In this document: piece by piece, positions 24,806-37,300 of the stretch
Layout of the letters: each line of letters opens with the position of its first letter
How positions within the stretch are numbered: the first letter of the stretch is position 1
DNA from: Bimuria novae-zelandiae CBS 107.79
Taxonomy: Eukaryota > Ascomycota > Dothideomycetes > Pleosporales > Didymosphaeriaceae
Direction of reading: 5' to 3'
Assembly: GCA_010015655.1 (NCBI GenBank)
Contig: ML976663.1
Location: 547,893 to 611,892 of the forward strand
DNA length: 64,000 nt
Position numbers and translations under genes: made by a program
Notes under the pieces: generated by a model
Databases searched by the model: none
Seen by the model: the letters and a program-made list of their open reading frames with translations, nothing else
Told to the model about the DNA's origin: nothing

Positions 24806-26585
24806 CAATGGGTGGAAAAAAGTGGACTATCGCTCACGTGAAATTCCTTGGCTGAACACCGAAAATTTCAGCTACATCGTAAATTTACCATTAAAGTAGC
24901 TTTTAAGCAGCAATATACTAGATGTAAAGGTATTTAAATTATGCTATAAAGTTATTATTATAATTAGCTTTTTTACAAGCTTTAGCCACATCACGAAAGT
25001 AATTAGGATAGAGTTAATAAGCTATATATTACCTTATCGTCTTATCTTCCTGCTAAATAGATTATACGAATGCTACTATATTATTTTTAGCTTATTTTAA
25101 CGCGCTCTTTACTTCGTAGTCCTCTAAGAAACCCTTAAGCCTGCTAAAATAGCGCTTAATTAGGTGTAAATTAGGTAAGTTAGGGGAGTATAAAGCAAAG
25201 CGTATATCCTTCTCTTTAATTTCAGGTGCGTAATATCGGAGCCTTAAGCTATAGAGGTAGACGTTATCTTGCACTAAGAATATCTAAGTATAAGGGTTAT
25301 TAGCGCGTATAGCTTTATAGTAGGGAAAAACAACGTCCTTAAGCACCCGTTTAGCGTACTAGATCCTATTTATGCCCTTCCTACTTTTGTATATAAAGTC
25401 CTCGTATTTAAAGAACTTATTAGGAGTAATAGGGTTTTTATAACTAGCCCGAAGGGCTCCTCCCTTTTTACTAGTAGCTTAATTAGCAGCCTTAGTAGCC
25501 TTATTATAGTAAAGAATATTATAATTAATTTTACTAAGAGCGCGCTCCTTCTAGGTGCTAGTAATATTTACACGGACCCTTTTATTATTAATTAATTTAC
25601 GAGCCCTTTTATTAGCTTTATATACGCGCTTAAGTGTCTCCTCGCGATCCTCCTTCTCCTCTACTACCTATACTAAATATAGGCGTTTTAAACTATAAAT
25701 AGTAGTATTAGTAGACGTAGCAGCGCAGATTATAAGGTTAAAAGAGGGTAGGCAATACAGGAGGGCGTATTTATTAGCTAGAGCGCTACGTGCCCTCTAA
25801 ACGTACTACTTACCTCCGCGAAGATTCCTGCCTCTAATTAATTTGCTAGTTTTGTCATAGCAAATAAATATAAGCTTAGGAGCAAAGCGCTTATATGTGG
25901 TAAGGATCTAGGTAACGTAGCGCTCTTAGTTGCGTATATTATCGTCGTTAAGCTCAGGCTTCTTTAGGCGTACACCTCGTATAATAGCGTAGGTGTGGTC
26001 GTGATCGCGGTGCTCGTGAGCAATTTTGACTAGTGTAGGACGGCTTACTGTAATCCCGACCTCTTAGAGGACGTGGCGGGTTAATTCTTTAATATTATAA
26101 GTGCTAAATTATATAATAGCGTTACGTATTTAAGTACTAAGCTTGCTACCGTTACGTACCTTAGGTTTAGCTCTAAAGGGACCAATACGGGTAGCATAGA
26201 CTTTAGCTAGCAAATTATTAAGTAATAGGTCAAGCGAGGCCTTCGCACAAGCCTTTTCAACCTTCTTAAAGACTTTCTATGGTGTTAAGATGCTTAAACC
26301 CATCGCGCCAGCGATATAGGCGTATTTAGTGTTCGAGAGCTTGCGTAGGGCTACGATAGCACCTTTCTAAGCCTTTGTAAGGTTGCGAGAGTCGTTCGGG
26401 CGGCCGCTAGTGCGTTGAGGTGGCATAATGGGTGTTGTTGGCGAAAAAAATCGCTATATACGAGGTGGTGATAGAGTCCTGGTGTTCAGTTTAGAGCTGA
26501 GGCACGGACCAAGTGCCCTTATTAATAAGATAACTAGCGCCTTGGCAGTTCACGTGAGCGATAGTCCACTTTTTTCCACCCATTG
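24806..26585 (-). mobile_element. Tc1/mariner-like DNA transposon F
   Basis: TIRs of about 40 bp start CAATGGGTGGAAAAAAGTGG at 24806 and in reverse at 26585, with TA outside (24804-24805 and 26586-26587). The 1780 bp element carries a minus-strand transposase riddled with stops. It starts near 26425 (MPPQRTSGRPNDSRNLTKA), has a paired helix-turn-helix region, and ends near 25092 with the Tc1 C-terminal block LVQDNVYLYSLRLRY, then ALYSPNLPNLHLIKR. That block corresponds to the QDN...YSPDLNPIE motif; the catalytic Asp and Glu positions of its second part are altered. Confidence 0.85.
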
Positions 26586-26604
26586 TAGTAGCGCGTGGGA
26601 GACG

Positions 26605-28877
26605 CTATCCCCCGCACTGTTAAAATCTGCCATAAACGACGCGCCAATCAGCGTCTAGTCGATCTCAACACCAAATTTAAATTGTGATGACGGCAATTTT
26701 TGTTTTACAGTTAAAATCGACCTTTTTCGAAATTACTACCATATGCAAACATGCTAAATCCTGCGTCTATTATTAGCAACGATCCTAACTTCGTAAAATA
26801 CATAAAATACTCACAAAAACGAGGTGTTTTACCTGACTTACTGTCCACGCCGCTACCGCAATGGAGACCTCTTAAAATTAACAACCCACATACTTTTAGA
26901 GTTGCTAATTTACCTAAGGGTACTGACAGAGGCTCTCTAATTGCCCTCTTTAACTTGTTTTTTAACGCTAAGGTTATAGAGTAGATAGCACACTTTACTA
27001 ACGATCGCGCTGCTTATGCGCACCCTCAGCTACCCTCCGCGAGAGGCTAGAAACCTATGTCGCTAGGAGAGCTATATACGTACTTTGCAATTGTCGTATA
27101 TATGGCCGTCTATAGAGAGCCATCGCTGGCAGAATATTGGAGTCGCGGTCACAAAAACGCGCCTACTCACAAGCTTAACGACTTCATGGGCTGTACGCGC
27201 TGGCACTAGCTAGATCGCTACCTGTACACTGCGGAAGTTAGTCAGACTTTTCAGTCACCTTTTAGCAGGGTGTGGGATTTCTTAGAGCTCCTCCGCGCGC
27301 GCTCTCTGCAGTACTAGCGCCCTGGCAAGCACCTCTGCGTTAACAAGGCTATTACTAGATTTACTAGACGTGCTAGCGAGGTGGTAATTATTAAGACAAA
27401 GCCTACACCTAAGGGCTTTAAAATCTAGTGTCTAGCAAACGATAGAGTCGTCCTAAACTAGTTATTTTATGCTAGAGGCAAAGGCCGCGGCCTTATTAAT
27501 TTACTAACCTTTACTAACGCTAACGCGCAGGCTTTTACACCTATAGAGTTAGTACCCGTCGCTCTTATTCTCGCCGTTGACGCTAATAGTTAGCGCCTTT
27601 TTCCGTCGGGTCTCTACATTATGTGGGACGGTAATCTATTTAATACTATACTTATGCTTAAATACCTGCGGCGGCAAGGCGTAGGTTACGCAGGGACGGT
27701 CTAGATGACTAAGATAACAACTAAAGAGACTTTTAAAGACGCTGCGCGCGTAGAGTTGTAAGCTAAGGACGTTAGCGTTAAAGGGCGCGCCTGCCAGAAG
27801 GTAGTAAAGGAGCGCTTTTCGAGCAGCCTTATGCGTCTGAAAACGCAGTTTATAAAGCACATGGAGTGGGGAGAGATTAGATGGGACTTGTCAAAGAGCG
27901 GAGAAGTCCTATAGGCAGCGTGGAGAGATAATCAGGTCGTTCTTTTTACCTCTACCATCGCAGAGCGTAAGTTTGTCGTCTTAACACTATGGCCTTGGCA
28001 CGCTGACGATAGTCACCACCAGCGATCCAGGTCATCATGAAGCTCCGCCGACGCTCCAAAATAAGCCAAAACAACAAGGGGATCTTTGAAAAAGCCTTTA
28101 GCAACGAGCCTGTGAGGCTGCTAGGCATACCGCAGATAATTAATAACTATAATTATTATAAAACTAAGGTTAATCGCTTTAATCAGACGAAGGCGTATTA
28201 CTCGACCTAGTAAGTTAAGCGTCGTACTTAGCAACCTTTGCTCTACTTTCTGCTTAACCTAACGCTTAATAACGCGTACAAGCTGTCCTTATACTCTAAC
28301 GCTGCCGCCGCTAAAAGGAGCGGCTATAAAAGGTTCCTATACGACCTTATTAAGTAGCTTTTCGACCGCGGGACGCGTCTCTGCAACGCAGGAGCAAAGC
28401 GCAAGAGATTAGACAACGTCGTTGTCGCTAAGGAGAGCTCCCATCGCTCCGCAAACCTGTATAAACAGGCAAAGACTTGTGTACTTTGTGCGGAGCGTGG
28501 GCGACGCCAGCACAAGTCTCAGCCTCCCAAGGTAGCTCTAGGTCACGTTCAAGGCAATTTACAGTCTCCTCGACCTCCTCAGCGTACTCCGCGTACGCGC
28601 TTTGGGTGTAGTCTCTGCCAACTGCCTATGTGTAGGCCTAAAGTACGCCCTAAGTGCTGGCAGGAGCACCTCCGCCGACTGCAAACAATTAAGTCAATTA
28701 ACACTACTAAGAGCTCAATTATTAAGTAATTTAAGTTAAGTACGAGTAAAAATGCAGATTGTATAAGAATCTACAGCCAAACTTCATAAATCTCGGTGTT
28801 CATGCAGAATCGGAGCTATCGTCCGATTGGCCACTAGCAAGAAGTCCGCCTGTGGCAGATTTTGACAGTGCGGGGGA
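26605..28877 (+). mobile_element. PiggyBac-like DNA transposon relic
   Basis: Matching inverted ends lie at 26605-26632 (CTATCCCCCGCACTGTTAAA) and 28853-28879 in reverse, with one C/T difference. I could not find a TTAA duplication, and pogo D sits at the right edge, so the exact borders are uncertain. The plus-strand coding region starts at 26751 (MLNPASIISNDPNFVKYIKY) and shows the order of the DDE_Tnp_1_7 family: LGELYTYFAIVVYMAVYREP, then HKLNDFMGCTRWH, then PGKHLCVNKAITRFTRRASE, then TKPTPKGFKI, then LYIMWDGNLFNTILMLKYL. The C-terminal Cys block (TCVLCAERGRRQHKS, then CSLCQLPMC) is like the piggyBac cysteine-rich end. Several Gln/Trp codons are now TAG. Confidence 0.72.
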
Positions 28878-28879
28878 TA

Positions 28880-31036
28880 CTCGCCCCACACGCCAACCGG
28901 AGGTTGGCCCTGCGCAGCCCAACGTAACTTCGCAGCCCAACGTAACTTTTCGTTACGGATTTTTCTATTTTCTTAATAAACAACCTATAACCATGCCTAA
29001 ATATTATAGCAAGAGCTATAAAATTAAGTAGCGTATCTCTAATTGTCTCTCTAGTTTTTCTAGCTTAGAAATACCTAATTTTGCAGCTGCAGCACGCGAA
29101 TAGAGCGTGCCTGTTTCGCGACTTTAAGCGCGCGCTGGAGGCCGGATCAGCCGCCATAACCACAGCGGCACAAATCTATAACTCTCAGAGACCCAGGATA
29201 AAGCGCTAAAGTTATATATACGTCGCTATAACACTATTAGCATGCTATGCCTTATACTATAGTTAAAAGGTGCTACTTAATATATCCTTAATTGCGCGCA
29301 CCCTAATAGCAGAGCTCCCTTACTTAGTAAGGACTAGCTATCGCGATAGCTATTAAGAAATCCAGACTATCGCCGCATAAAGCAGAAGTCGCAGCATATT
29401 AATTATATAGTAATAGCAACGTTTAAAGCTTATAGCCATTATTTTATTAAGCTTAAAAAGGTAATATTGTAAAAAGCGCCCTGACTACGGGCGACTCAGT
29501 CTATCCACAGTACTAAGGCGATCCCTTAGAGAGGGAAGAGAAGGGCTGCGGCGAGGGAAGTAGATAGGCGAAAGGCCCGGATAGCGCTGGTCTAGAGCGG
29601 ACTAGGGCCGTCGAGGGCCCTCGACCTACGACTCGTGACAAATATACACCTACGGCGTTACCCTATTAGATACCTACAATATGGACGTAACTGGCTTCCG
29701 CATAGGCGTTAGTGGCAATTAATAGATTATTACTATAGAGTTTAATTATTTCTATGTCTCTACGTTAAAGACGTCGCGCGATTATATCACGAGTATTAAA
29801 TTAATCTCTAGTAATAAAGAGGTGCTTAAACCTATGCTCGTCGTACAGGCCGTTAATTACCTTTATTACTAGTATACAAATACGGCGCTGCCTAATAGCT
29901 ATATAATCGCTATATTAATATTAGGATACGTTAATAACTCTATCTTAATAAAGTAGCTAAAGTTTTTTAAAATATAAACGCGCGTGCGCTAGAAAGGCGT
30001 ATAGTAATTACTTATATTTAATAGATTTAGTAGCTACCTTACTATCGAGTTTATATAGTTCTGCGATAATTATAAGATACTCCCCTTCTTACTATTACTA
30101 TATTTATTACATTATCTGTAGCCTCTAGACGTCGTCTATTTTTAGCTATTAAAGCAGAATTACAAAAAGGCTATAGAGATGGCCACCTAAACTAGCTGCA
30201 CAGACTTTAATAAAGTCGAATTTCTACATGCGATCTATAGGATTAGGATAGATACATTTAAGCGCAGCACAATCCTAAGCGCCTAGGAGAAAGCTAGGAT
30301 CTTTCTATTTAATTTAGAGCTTGTTTATATAAAGCTGCTAGCACCTATCTAGACGCCATCCCTATTAGTTCTATCTGCTGTTGATTTAAGCCCTATCGCT
30401 AATACACCTATAGTATATTAGTGGCAGCATCAAAAAATGTCGCGCGCCCTAGAGAGAAGCAATATATTAAGCAGGAGGCTTACAAAATTCTTAGAAAGCT
30501 CGCAATTGCTAATTAATAGTCTCGCGCTGGCCTAGCGCGACCTTATAGATATTACTATAGTAGCTTAATAACGCTAAAAAAGGTAGATTAAAGATAAAAG
30601 GCTAGTATAAAAAGGTAGCGTAGTGACCGTCAAAGCAGCGCGATAAGTAATTAATTAACGTATAAAGCTTAAGGCTTAAAAGGTTGCTTAAAAGGCTATA
30701 AAAACGTACAAGGACGCCTACTTATAGAGCCTATAAAATTAGCCCTAATAGGTCCTATCTCTTAGAGAGATGACTGTAGATCCTGCCCTACTTGCTACAC
30801 CAACTCCACTGTATATTAGCCCATATAATTGAAGTCTACGCTGTCAAAAGACTGGATCAATTTCGTTTCTCTATACAAAGTTACGTTGGGCTGCGAAGTT
30901 ACGTTGGGCTGCGAAGTTACGTTGGGCTACGAAGTTACGTTGGGCTGCGAAGTTACGTTAGGCTGCGAAGTTACGTTGGGCTGCGAAATTACGTTGGGCT
31001 GCGCAGGGCCAACCTCCGGTTGGCGTGTGGGGCGAG
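28880..31036 (+). mobile_element. Pogo-like DNA transposon D
   Basis: TIRs start CTCGCCCCACACGCCAACCG at 28880 and in reverse at 31036, with TA outside (28878-28879 and 31037-31038). It landed at the right edge of the piggyBac-like element. The plus-strand transposase starts at 28993 (MPKYYSKSYKIK) and soon meets a stop. The helix-turn-helix piece FAAAAREWSVPVSRL (reading a TAG as Trp) and SETQDKALKLYIRRYN are recognisable; the rest is heavily mutated. The right end carries a tandem array described separately. Confidence 0.75.
30884..31014 (+). repeat. Tandem repeat beside the right TIR of pogo D
   Basis: An 18 bp unit, GAAGTTACGTTGGGCTGC with small changes, is repeated about seven times in direct succession. 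At the left end of the same element only about two copies are present in the inverse orientation (28915-28950). The array is therefore part of the TIR and has expanded on one side. Confidence 0.9.
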
Positions 31037-31324
31037 TAGTTGCTAATTCTATTCTTATTTACTACTTATTGTACAGCTCCTATCCAAGCTACAACCTGCG
31101 ACTAATAGCGTCTATTAGTAGCTTTAGTTTTGCTAAGGTGCGTATTTATTATCTAAATTTAGTACTAGTAAAAATCCTAATTTCTTAACTCTAGTAATTA
31201 CGTAGCTAAGTCCTATTAAGGAACAGCATAATTCTAGTTTTAGAAATTATAAAATATCTAAGATAAGGCGCTTTAATTAGCTAAAATAGGCTATAAAGTA
31301 AATATAGCCTAATAAGGACCTCTA

Positions 31325-32144
31325 TGTTATGAGGCTCTCACACCTTGTTCCGATTCAGGTTAGTGTAACAGGAACAATCGCTCGTCGACACGAGAACCCT
31401 TGGCCAGTCAAGACAGGATTCGAGATCATCCGAAAACCGACACTCATCCGTATCGGACCAATTTCGGATCTATCAGACCGATGGGGAACTACGGATCCGA
31501 TTCGGACCTATTTCGGATCCATCAGACCGACGGTCAACCTATGGCAGTTATGTGCTAGCTAGCCATCTGGGAAGAGGTGTATTTAGAGGAGCTTGGGGCC
31601 TTTGTAGTTCAGTACCTTTTCCGTATCCTTTCGTACCAGGCCTATAGGCACTTAATTCATTCGAGGCTACATTCTTATACACGCACTCCCATATGCCTCT
31701 GCTAGGAGATACGCCAACATCGATCCTTTAAGTAACCTGCGCCGATACAGTTAGGGTAGTAAGGTATTATAGTACTTTATAAATTATTTAGTAGTATAAG
31801 TTAATGCGACACTTAGCGCGAGGCTAAATAATTTAATTTTATAATAAAGTAAAATAACTATTAGTCTATATAAGAAAACGTACTCGCATAAAAGATATAT
31901 AAGTTAACTATAAGGAGCGTAAGATAGGAAACTATTCTATATATATATATACTTGCTTACTTAGTTACTTAGTACTACTAATTAACTAAGTAGTTACGTG
32001 CTTTACTCTACTACTTAGTACTAATAATTAACTAAGTAGTTACGTAACCCTAAGGCTAGCTCCTTAGCGTACTTATTAACCTATTTTTTAGCTACTTATC
32101 CTTATAAGCGCCTATTCCTTATTATTTTATTTTAGTTTATAATA
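31325..32144 (-). repeat. Gypsy B LTR (left), interrupted by a solo LTR
   Basis: It starts TGTTATGAGGCTCTCACACC, is interrupted at 31364-31754 by a 386 bp solo LTR plus its duplication, and ends at 32144. Removing the insertion leaves 429 bp, the same length as the partner LTR at 47575-48003. The preceding five bases are CTCTA. Confidence 0.88.
31364..31749. repeat. Solo LTR, family S, copy 1
   Basis: It is 386 bp, starting TGTAACAGGAACAATCGCTC and ending CGCCGATACA, with the duplication GTTAG on both sides (31359-31363 and 31750-31754). It lies inside the left LTR of gypsy B. It matches copy 2 at 51965-52350, also 386 bp, along its full length. No internal retrotransposon sequence is present, so it is a solo LTR left by recombination. 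Confidence 0.9.
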
Positions 32145-33883
32145 TTATTCCTTCCTTCCTAGTCTTTGTCCGCGAAGAACTATGCCTGTTAACTATATAA
32201 TTAGTATTTATTATTATTATAAACTTGTCTTTGCTATTAAGGCGTATAGAAGTATTATAGTATTAAAATACTTTAATTATAAGACCTACTCGCGGGTTTA
32301 TAAGGTATTAATCTATTTAGAAAAGTATAGTAAGTGCCTAAAGAGTGGTGCGAAGTATAACATAGTTATTACTTATAATAAATTTTTTTATTTAATTACT
32401 AAAAAGTAAAAGTTAGATGCGTAAATTTTAAAGGCGTAAAAAAAAGTAAAATACTATATTTAAAGTAATACGCGTAGCGCGTATAAAAAAAGAATATTTA
32501 GCTAAATAACTAGCTTTAAACGTAAAACGTACTAAAGAGGTAATTATTATTAAAAGTGCCACTTTAGAAGAACTAGAGAAAGATCCTCCTTAGCCTATCT
32601 AGCTAAATAGCCTAGCTAAGTTTACTTTAAATATTTAAATAGCTATAGAGGAACTTCCTCTTAACTTCTAAAATAACTTACTATTTTTATTATCCTAGGC
32701 CTGTCTAGGGCGCGGGGCCTTAGGGTGTTTTCTATAAAACTTTTTTAAAGTAGCCTTATAATTAGTAAGGTTTCTTACTAGTTTTTATATATTATAACTC
32801 TCCGGCCATCTTTCCTATTTTACTAAGTATTTATACTAACGTTTAATTTTTTATAGATCCCTAATTACTTTAACCTTATACTTTTTATCTTTAAGTTTAA
32901 GTTATATTTTTAGCTCGGCGTCTAGCGGTGCGGGTTCTAATAATAATTTATAAAAGACTAGGTATATACGTGTATTTAGAAATAATTATAGTTTAAAATT
33001 TACTAGTCTTTTAACATTTTAGACCTTAAATAGTCCTTTACGGAGGTTATCTAATTTTTTACTTAGCCTTATTATCTTAAAAAATTTTCGCGAAAGGAGG
33101 ACTTTATTCTTTTTTTTTAAAGTTAGTCCTTTAATCCTTTTCTTATTTGCCTATTACGCTATTTGCTTATTACGTTACGTAATATTCTTACATAGTATTT
33201 TATATAAATCTTGCATAAGTTTAGCTTTATTAGCTACGTTCTTTACGACGCTTTTAATATTTAATAAATCTTAATAAGTTATTAGCTTATATCCGTAGTT
33301 AGCGTAGTAAGTACCTTATAGTCGCTAATCTTACACTATTATATGCTAGCTAGGCTATTAGTAATAGCTTAACCTAATTATCTTAAAACTTATTTACGTA
33401 TATCTAAAGGTACTATTTTAACGTCTAATTTATTTATTTAGTTTAGCTATTTATTTTAGGATAGAAGTTTATCATAAGCTTATACTTAATTCCTAATTTA
33501 GCTATAAACGTGGTTTAATATAATAATGTAAACATCTTAGCCCTATCTGTAATAAACTTATTTAGTTATCTAATCTATAATATTAGTTCTTATTCTACTA
33601 TATAGACTAGTTCTTTTACTAATATAGCTTCCCTAATTAGTATAAACCTTAATTCCTTAGTAAGTTAATAAATTATAAATAAAATTAAGTTATAGGGATC
33701 CTTGTTCCTTAGCGCTAGTAATACTAGTAGTTTTATAATAAAGTCTATAGTTACGCTTAATTATAGTCTTAGGGGCGGCTTTAGTAGCTATAAAAGGCTA
33801 TAGGGCTTATATCTCTTAGGCTTATTCTTATAACAGGCTAAATAGTTACTTAAGACCTTTTATACTACCTAGCGTAGCCTAGG

Positions 33884-34356
33884 TGTTATGAGGCTCTCAC
33901 ACCTTGTTCCGATCCGGGTTAGGGCGGTAAGGTATCGTGGTGCTTCACGGATTATTTAGTAGTATAAGTTAATGCGACACTTAGCGCGGCTAGATAATCT
34001 AATCTTATAATAAATAAGATAACTATTAGTCTATATAGGAGAACGTACTCGCACAGAAGATATATAAGTTAACTATAAAGAGAGAAACAATATAGGAGAA
34101 CTATCACACTATATACTAGTCTACTTCTTCCTTGTAGTCCCGCCAAGACGTCTTTCTCTAAGGTAGTCCGTAGGACTTCCTATAGTCCCGTACTTTATGC
34201 GGGACTTCTCGCTTATGCGGGACTTTATCACGTGACTACTAACCTAAGCTGCCCCGCGCCCCGTTAGGTCCCGTTAACTCTACTACTTTATTAATAATTA
34301 CTCTTTTAGCGTAATTATCTAGCTTCTTTATCCTTATAGGGTTCGTAGTCGTAACA
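33884..34356 (-). repeat. Gypsy A LTR (left)
   Basis: This 473 bp LTR begins TGTTATGAGGCTCTCACACC and ends AGTCGTAACA. Compared with the right LTR, the differences I checked are all transitions (C/T or G/A). It contains short repeats of GCGGGACTT-type sequence around 34170-34225. Confidence 0.92.
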
Positions 34357-37300
34357 CTATCCCCCTCCTTAAGGTTATTATCTTAATATCTTGCTTTGCT
34401 GTGCTATACTATTAGCGCGTTAGTACTAGTTACTATAAAGGTGCGCATCCCCGCGTCCTAAGGCAAATTATAGCCTTCTCTTAATTTCCCTCGCCTTACT
34501 AACTATGCTAAAAGCCCCTTATTTGTCCTTTACGACTCGTCGCGCTTGTGCGCAAAAGGTAGAAGCTTAAGGCCTAAAAATAGCGTCTAGTTATAAGCGT
34601 TGTTAGAAGAAGAAGTTATAGTATTTTATTAACGCTACCTCTAGATAGTGTGCGGGCTGTCTCGCAGCCCATGCTAAGTGTAGTCTATAGATTCCTAAGA
34701 AGGATTAGGAGCGTGTTTAGAAAGAAAAGCGCGAAAAGCGTTTAGAATTACTTATAGCTAAAGAGCGCCAGGCCCTTGCTATAGAGGAGTCTGCTCGCTT
34801 AGCTTTGGCGACCGCTCGTCTTCGGCGTGAGCTGGCGGAGGTGGAAGAGAAGGAGCACGCCTTTACTTAGCACGATCTCTATATCGCTAATACAATCGAG
34901 GCTTTAGAAAAACAGGGGGATCTAAAGGGTACGACTGCTACTAATAGTCGCGAACTATTGCCACATGCACCTCTACGGGCTAACTTAAGCTAGTTATAGG
35001 CTAATTTATTTATTCCTTTTAATCCTTTCGTGTCTTTTAACTTTTCTAAGTTCTTTGCTAATCTAGTCGCGGCGCCTCTAGATGTTCCTCGTAGAACCTC
35101 TCTAGCGCTATTTTATAGTTTGTAAGGTTTTATACTAGTTCCCACGTATTATAGTTCTCTAGCCATCCTTCCCACTTTACTAGATACTTATACTAACGCC
35201 TAATTTCTTATAAGTCCCTAATAGCTTCGACCTCGTACTCCTTATCTTTAAGTTTAAGCTAGGTTTCTAGTTCGGCGTCTAGTGGTGCTAGTTCTAATAA
35301 TAACTTATAGAAGACCGGGTGGATCCGTGTATCTATAGGTAGCTATAGTTTAAAATTAACTAGTCCCTTAACCTCTTAGATTTCGAATAGTCCCTTTTAA
35401 AGATTATCTAGTTTTTTACTTAGCTTTATTATCTTAAGATTTTTTCGCGAGAGGAGGACTCTATCCCCCTCTTTAAAGGTTAGTCCTATAATCTTTTTCT
35501 TATTTACTTATCGCGCTATTTATTTATTACGTCGCGCGATGTTCTCGTGTAGTGTTTTATATAGGTTCTATATAAGTTTAGCCTTATTAGCTGCGTTCTT
35601 CGCAATGCTCTAGATGTCTAATAAATCCTGGTGAGTCGTTGGCTCACATCCATGGTTGGCGTAATATGGCGAGTACCCCGTAGTCGCCGATCTTGCGCTA
35701 TTGTATGCTAGCTAGGCCGTTGGCAATAGCTTAACCTAGTTGTCTTAAAGCTTATTTATATACATCTAGAGATACTATTCTAACGTTTAGTTTATTTGCT
35801 TAGTTTAGCTATCTATTTTAGGGTAGAAGCTCGTCGTGAGCTTATGCTTAATCCCTAATTTAGCTATAAACGTGGTCTAGTATAACGATATGAATATCTT
35901 GGCCCTGTCTATAATAAACTCGTTAAGTCGTCTAACCTGTAATATTAGTTCTCGTTCCACTATATAGGCTAGTTCTTCTACTGACATAGCTTCCCTAATT
36001 AGCACAAACCTCGACTCCTTAGTAAGTCAATAGATTATAACTAAGATTAAGTTATAGGGATCCTTATTCCCTAGTGCTAGTGATGCTGGTAGCTTCACGA
36101 TAAAGTCCATGGTCACGCTTAACTATGGTCTTAGGGGCGGCTATAGTAGTTATAAGAGGCTATAGGGCTTATGTCTCTTAGGCTTATTCTTGTAACAGGC
36201 TAAATAGTTGCCTAAAACCTTCTATACCGCCTGGCGTAGCCTAGGGATAGCATATTCGTTCGCGATTTAACGCGTCGTTTTGGCGATCCTTAGGTGTCCC
36301 TAATCCTTATCTTTATGTAGTTTTTTAATTAGCAGCGGAGCCATCTACTTACTAATCTAGATATAGTTTTAATAGTCCCGTGCCGTTAATTTTATGGCTT
36401 AGTAAAAATTATACGCTTAGCAATTCTTGCCCTTAAGCCTACTATAATCCTGTATCTCTTCTATAGCTAGCCTATAATAGGTAAGATCTGCGCGCCGTGC
36501 TTCCAGTACTAGCGTAAGTTATATTTTATTATAGCGAAGGGTTCTATCCTTCGCGTAGGCTAGGATTATAACATAGTTACTTCTATTATCTTCTTTTACA
36601 AGATCTAAACGCTTGCTAAGTGCGTCTATTGCGGCGTTTAAGTTGCTAGGTAAATAGGTAATGCGGAAGTTAAATTCTATTATCTATTCTAACTATCTAG
36701 CCTATTATTAATTAAGCTTCTTTGTGGTTATAAAGCGCGTAAGGTTAAAGTAATCTAAAAAGACCTCTATCTAGTGCTTTACTCCTTTAAGCTGCGCTTC
36801 CTATTGCTTAAAATAGTTAATAATTACGAGCAACTCCTTATCGTAAATCTTATAATTTAGTTCTACTCCTGAGAGCTTGCGTGCGTAATAGAAAACAGGT
36901 CTCTATTTACTATTATCGCACTCTTGTAATAATACGGCCCCCAGCGCATAGTCCGATGCATCCGTGTAGATGCGATGTCGCCGCTCTGGGTCGTACATCT
37001 ATAGTAGGGGTGCTATTAGGAATAGGCGTTTAAGCTGCTTAAAAGCTGCTATTTTTGCTTTTTACAGAGGTCGCCATTTCCCTATCTTTATAAGTTCTGT
37101 TAACGGAGCGGTCGTCTTTAAGTAGTTCCTAATAAATTTGCGATAGAAGTTAGTAAAGCCTAAGAAAGACTAGATATCTTTTACTAATTATAATAGTAGC
37201 TATTCTTCTATTGTCGCGATCTTCTTCGGGTCTATCTTGACACCTTCTTGGGATATCACAAATCCCAAATATTCTGTCTTAGTGACATAGAACTCGCACT

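Noticed and set aside
28759..29031. Ninety-residue open frame
   Set aside because: It crosses the border between the piggyBac-like element and pogo D, so it is a chance fusion.
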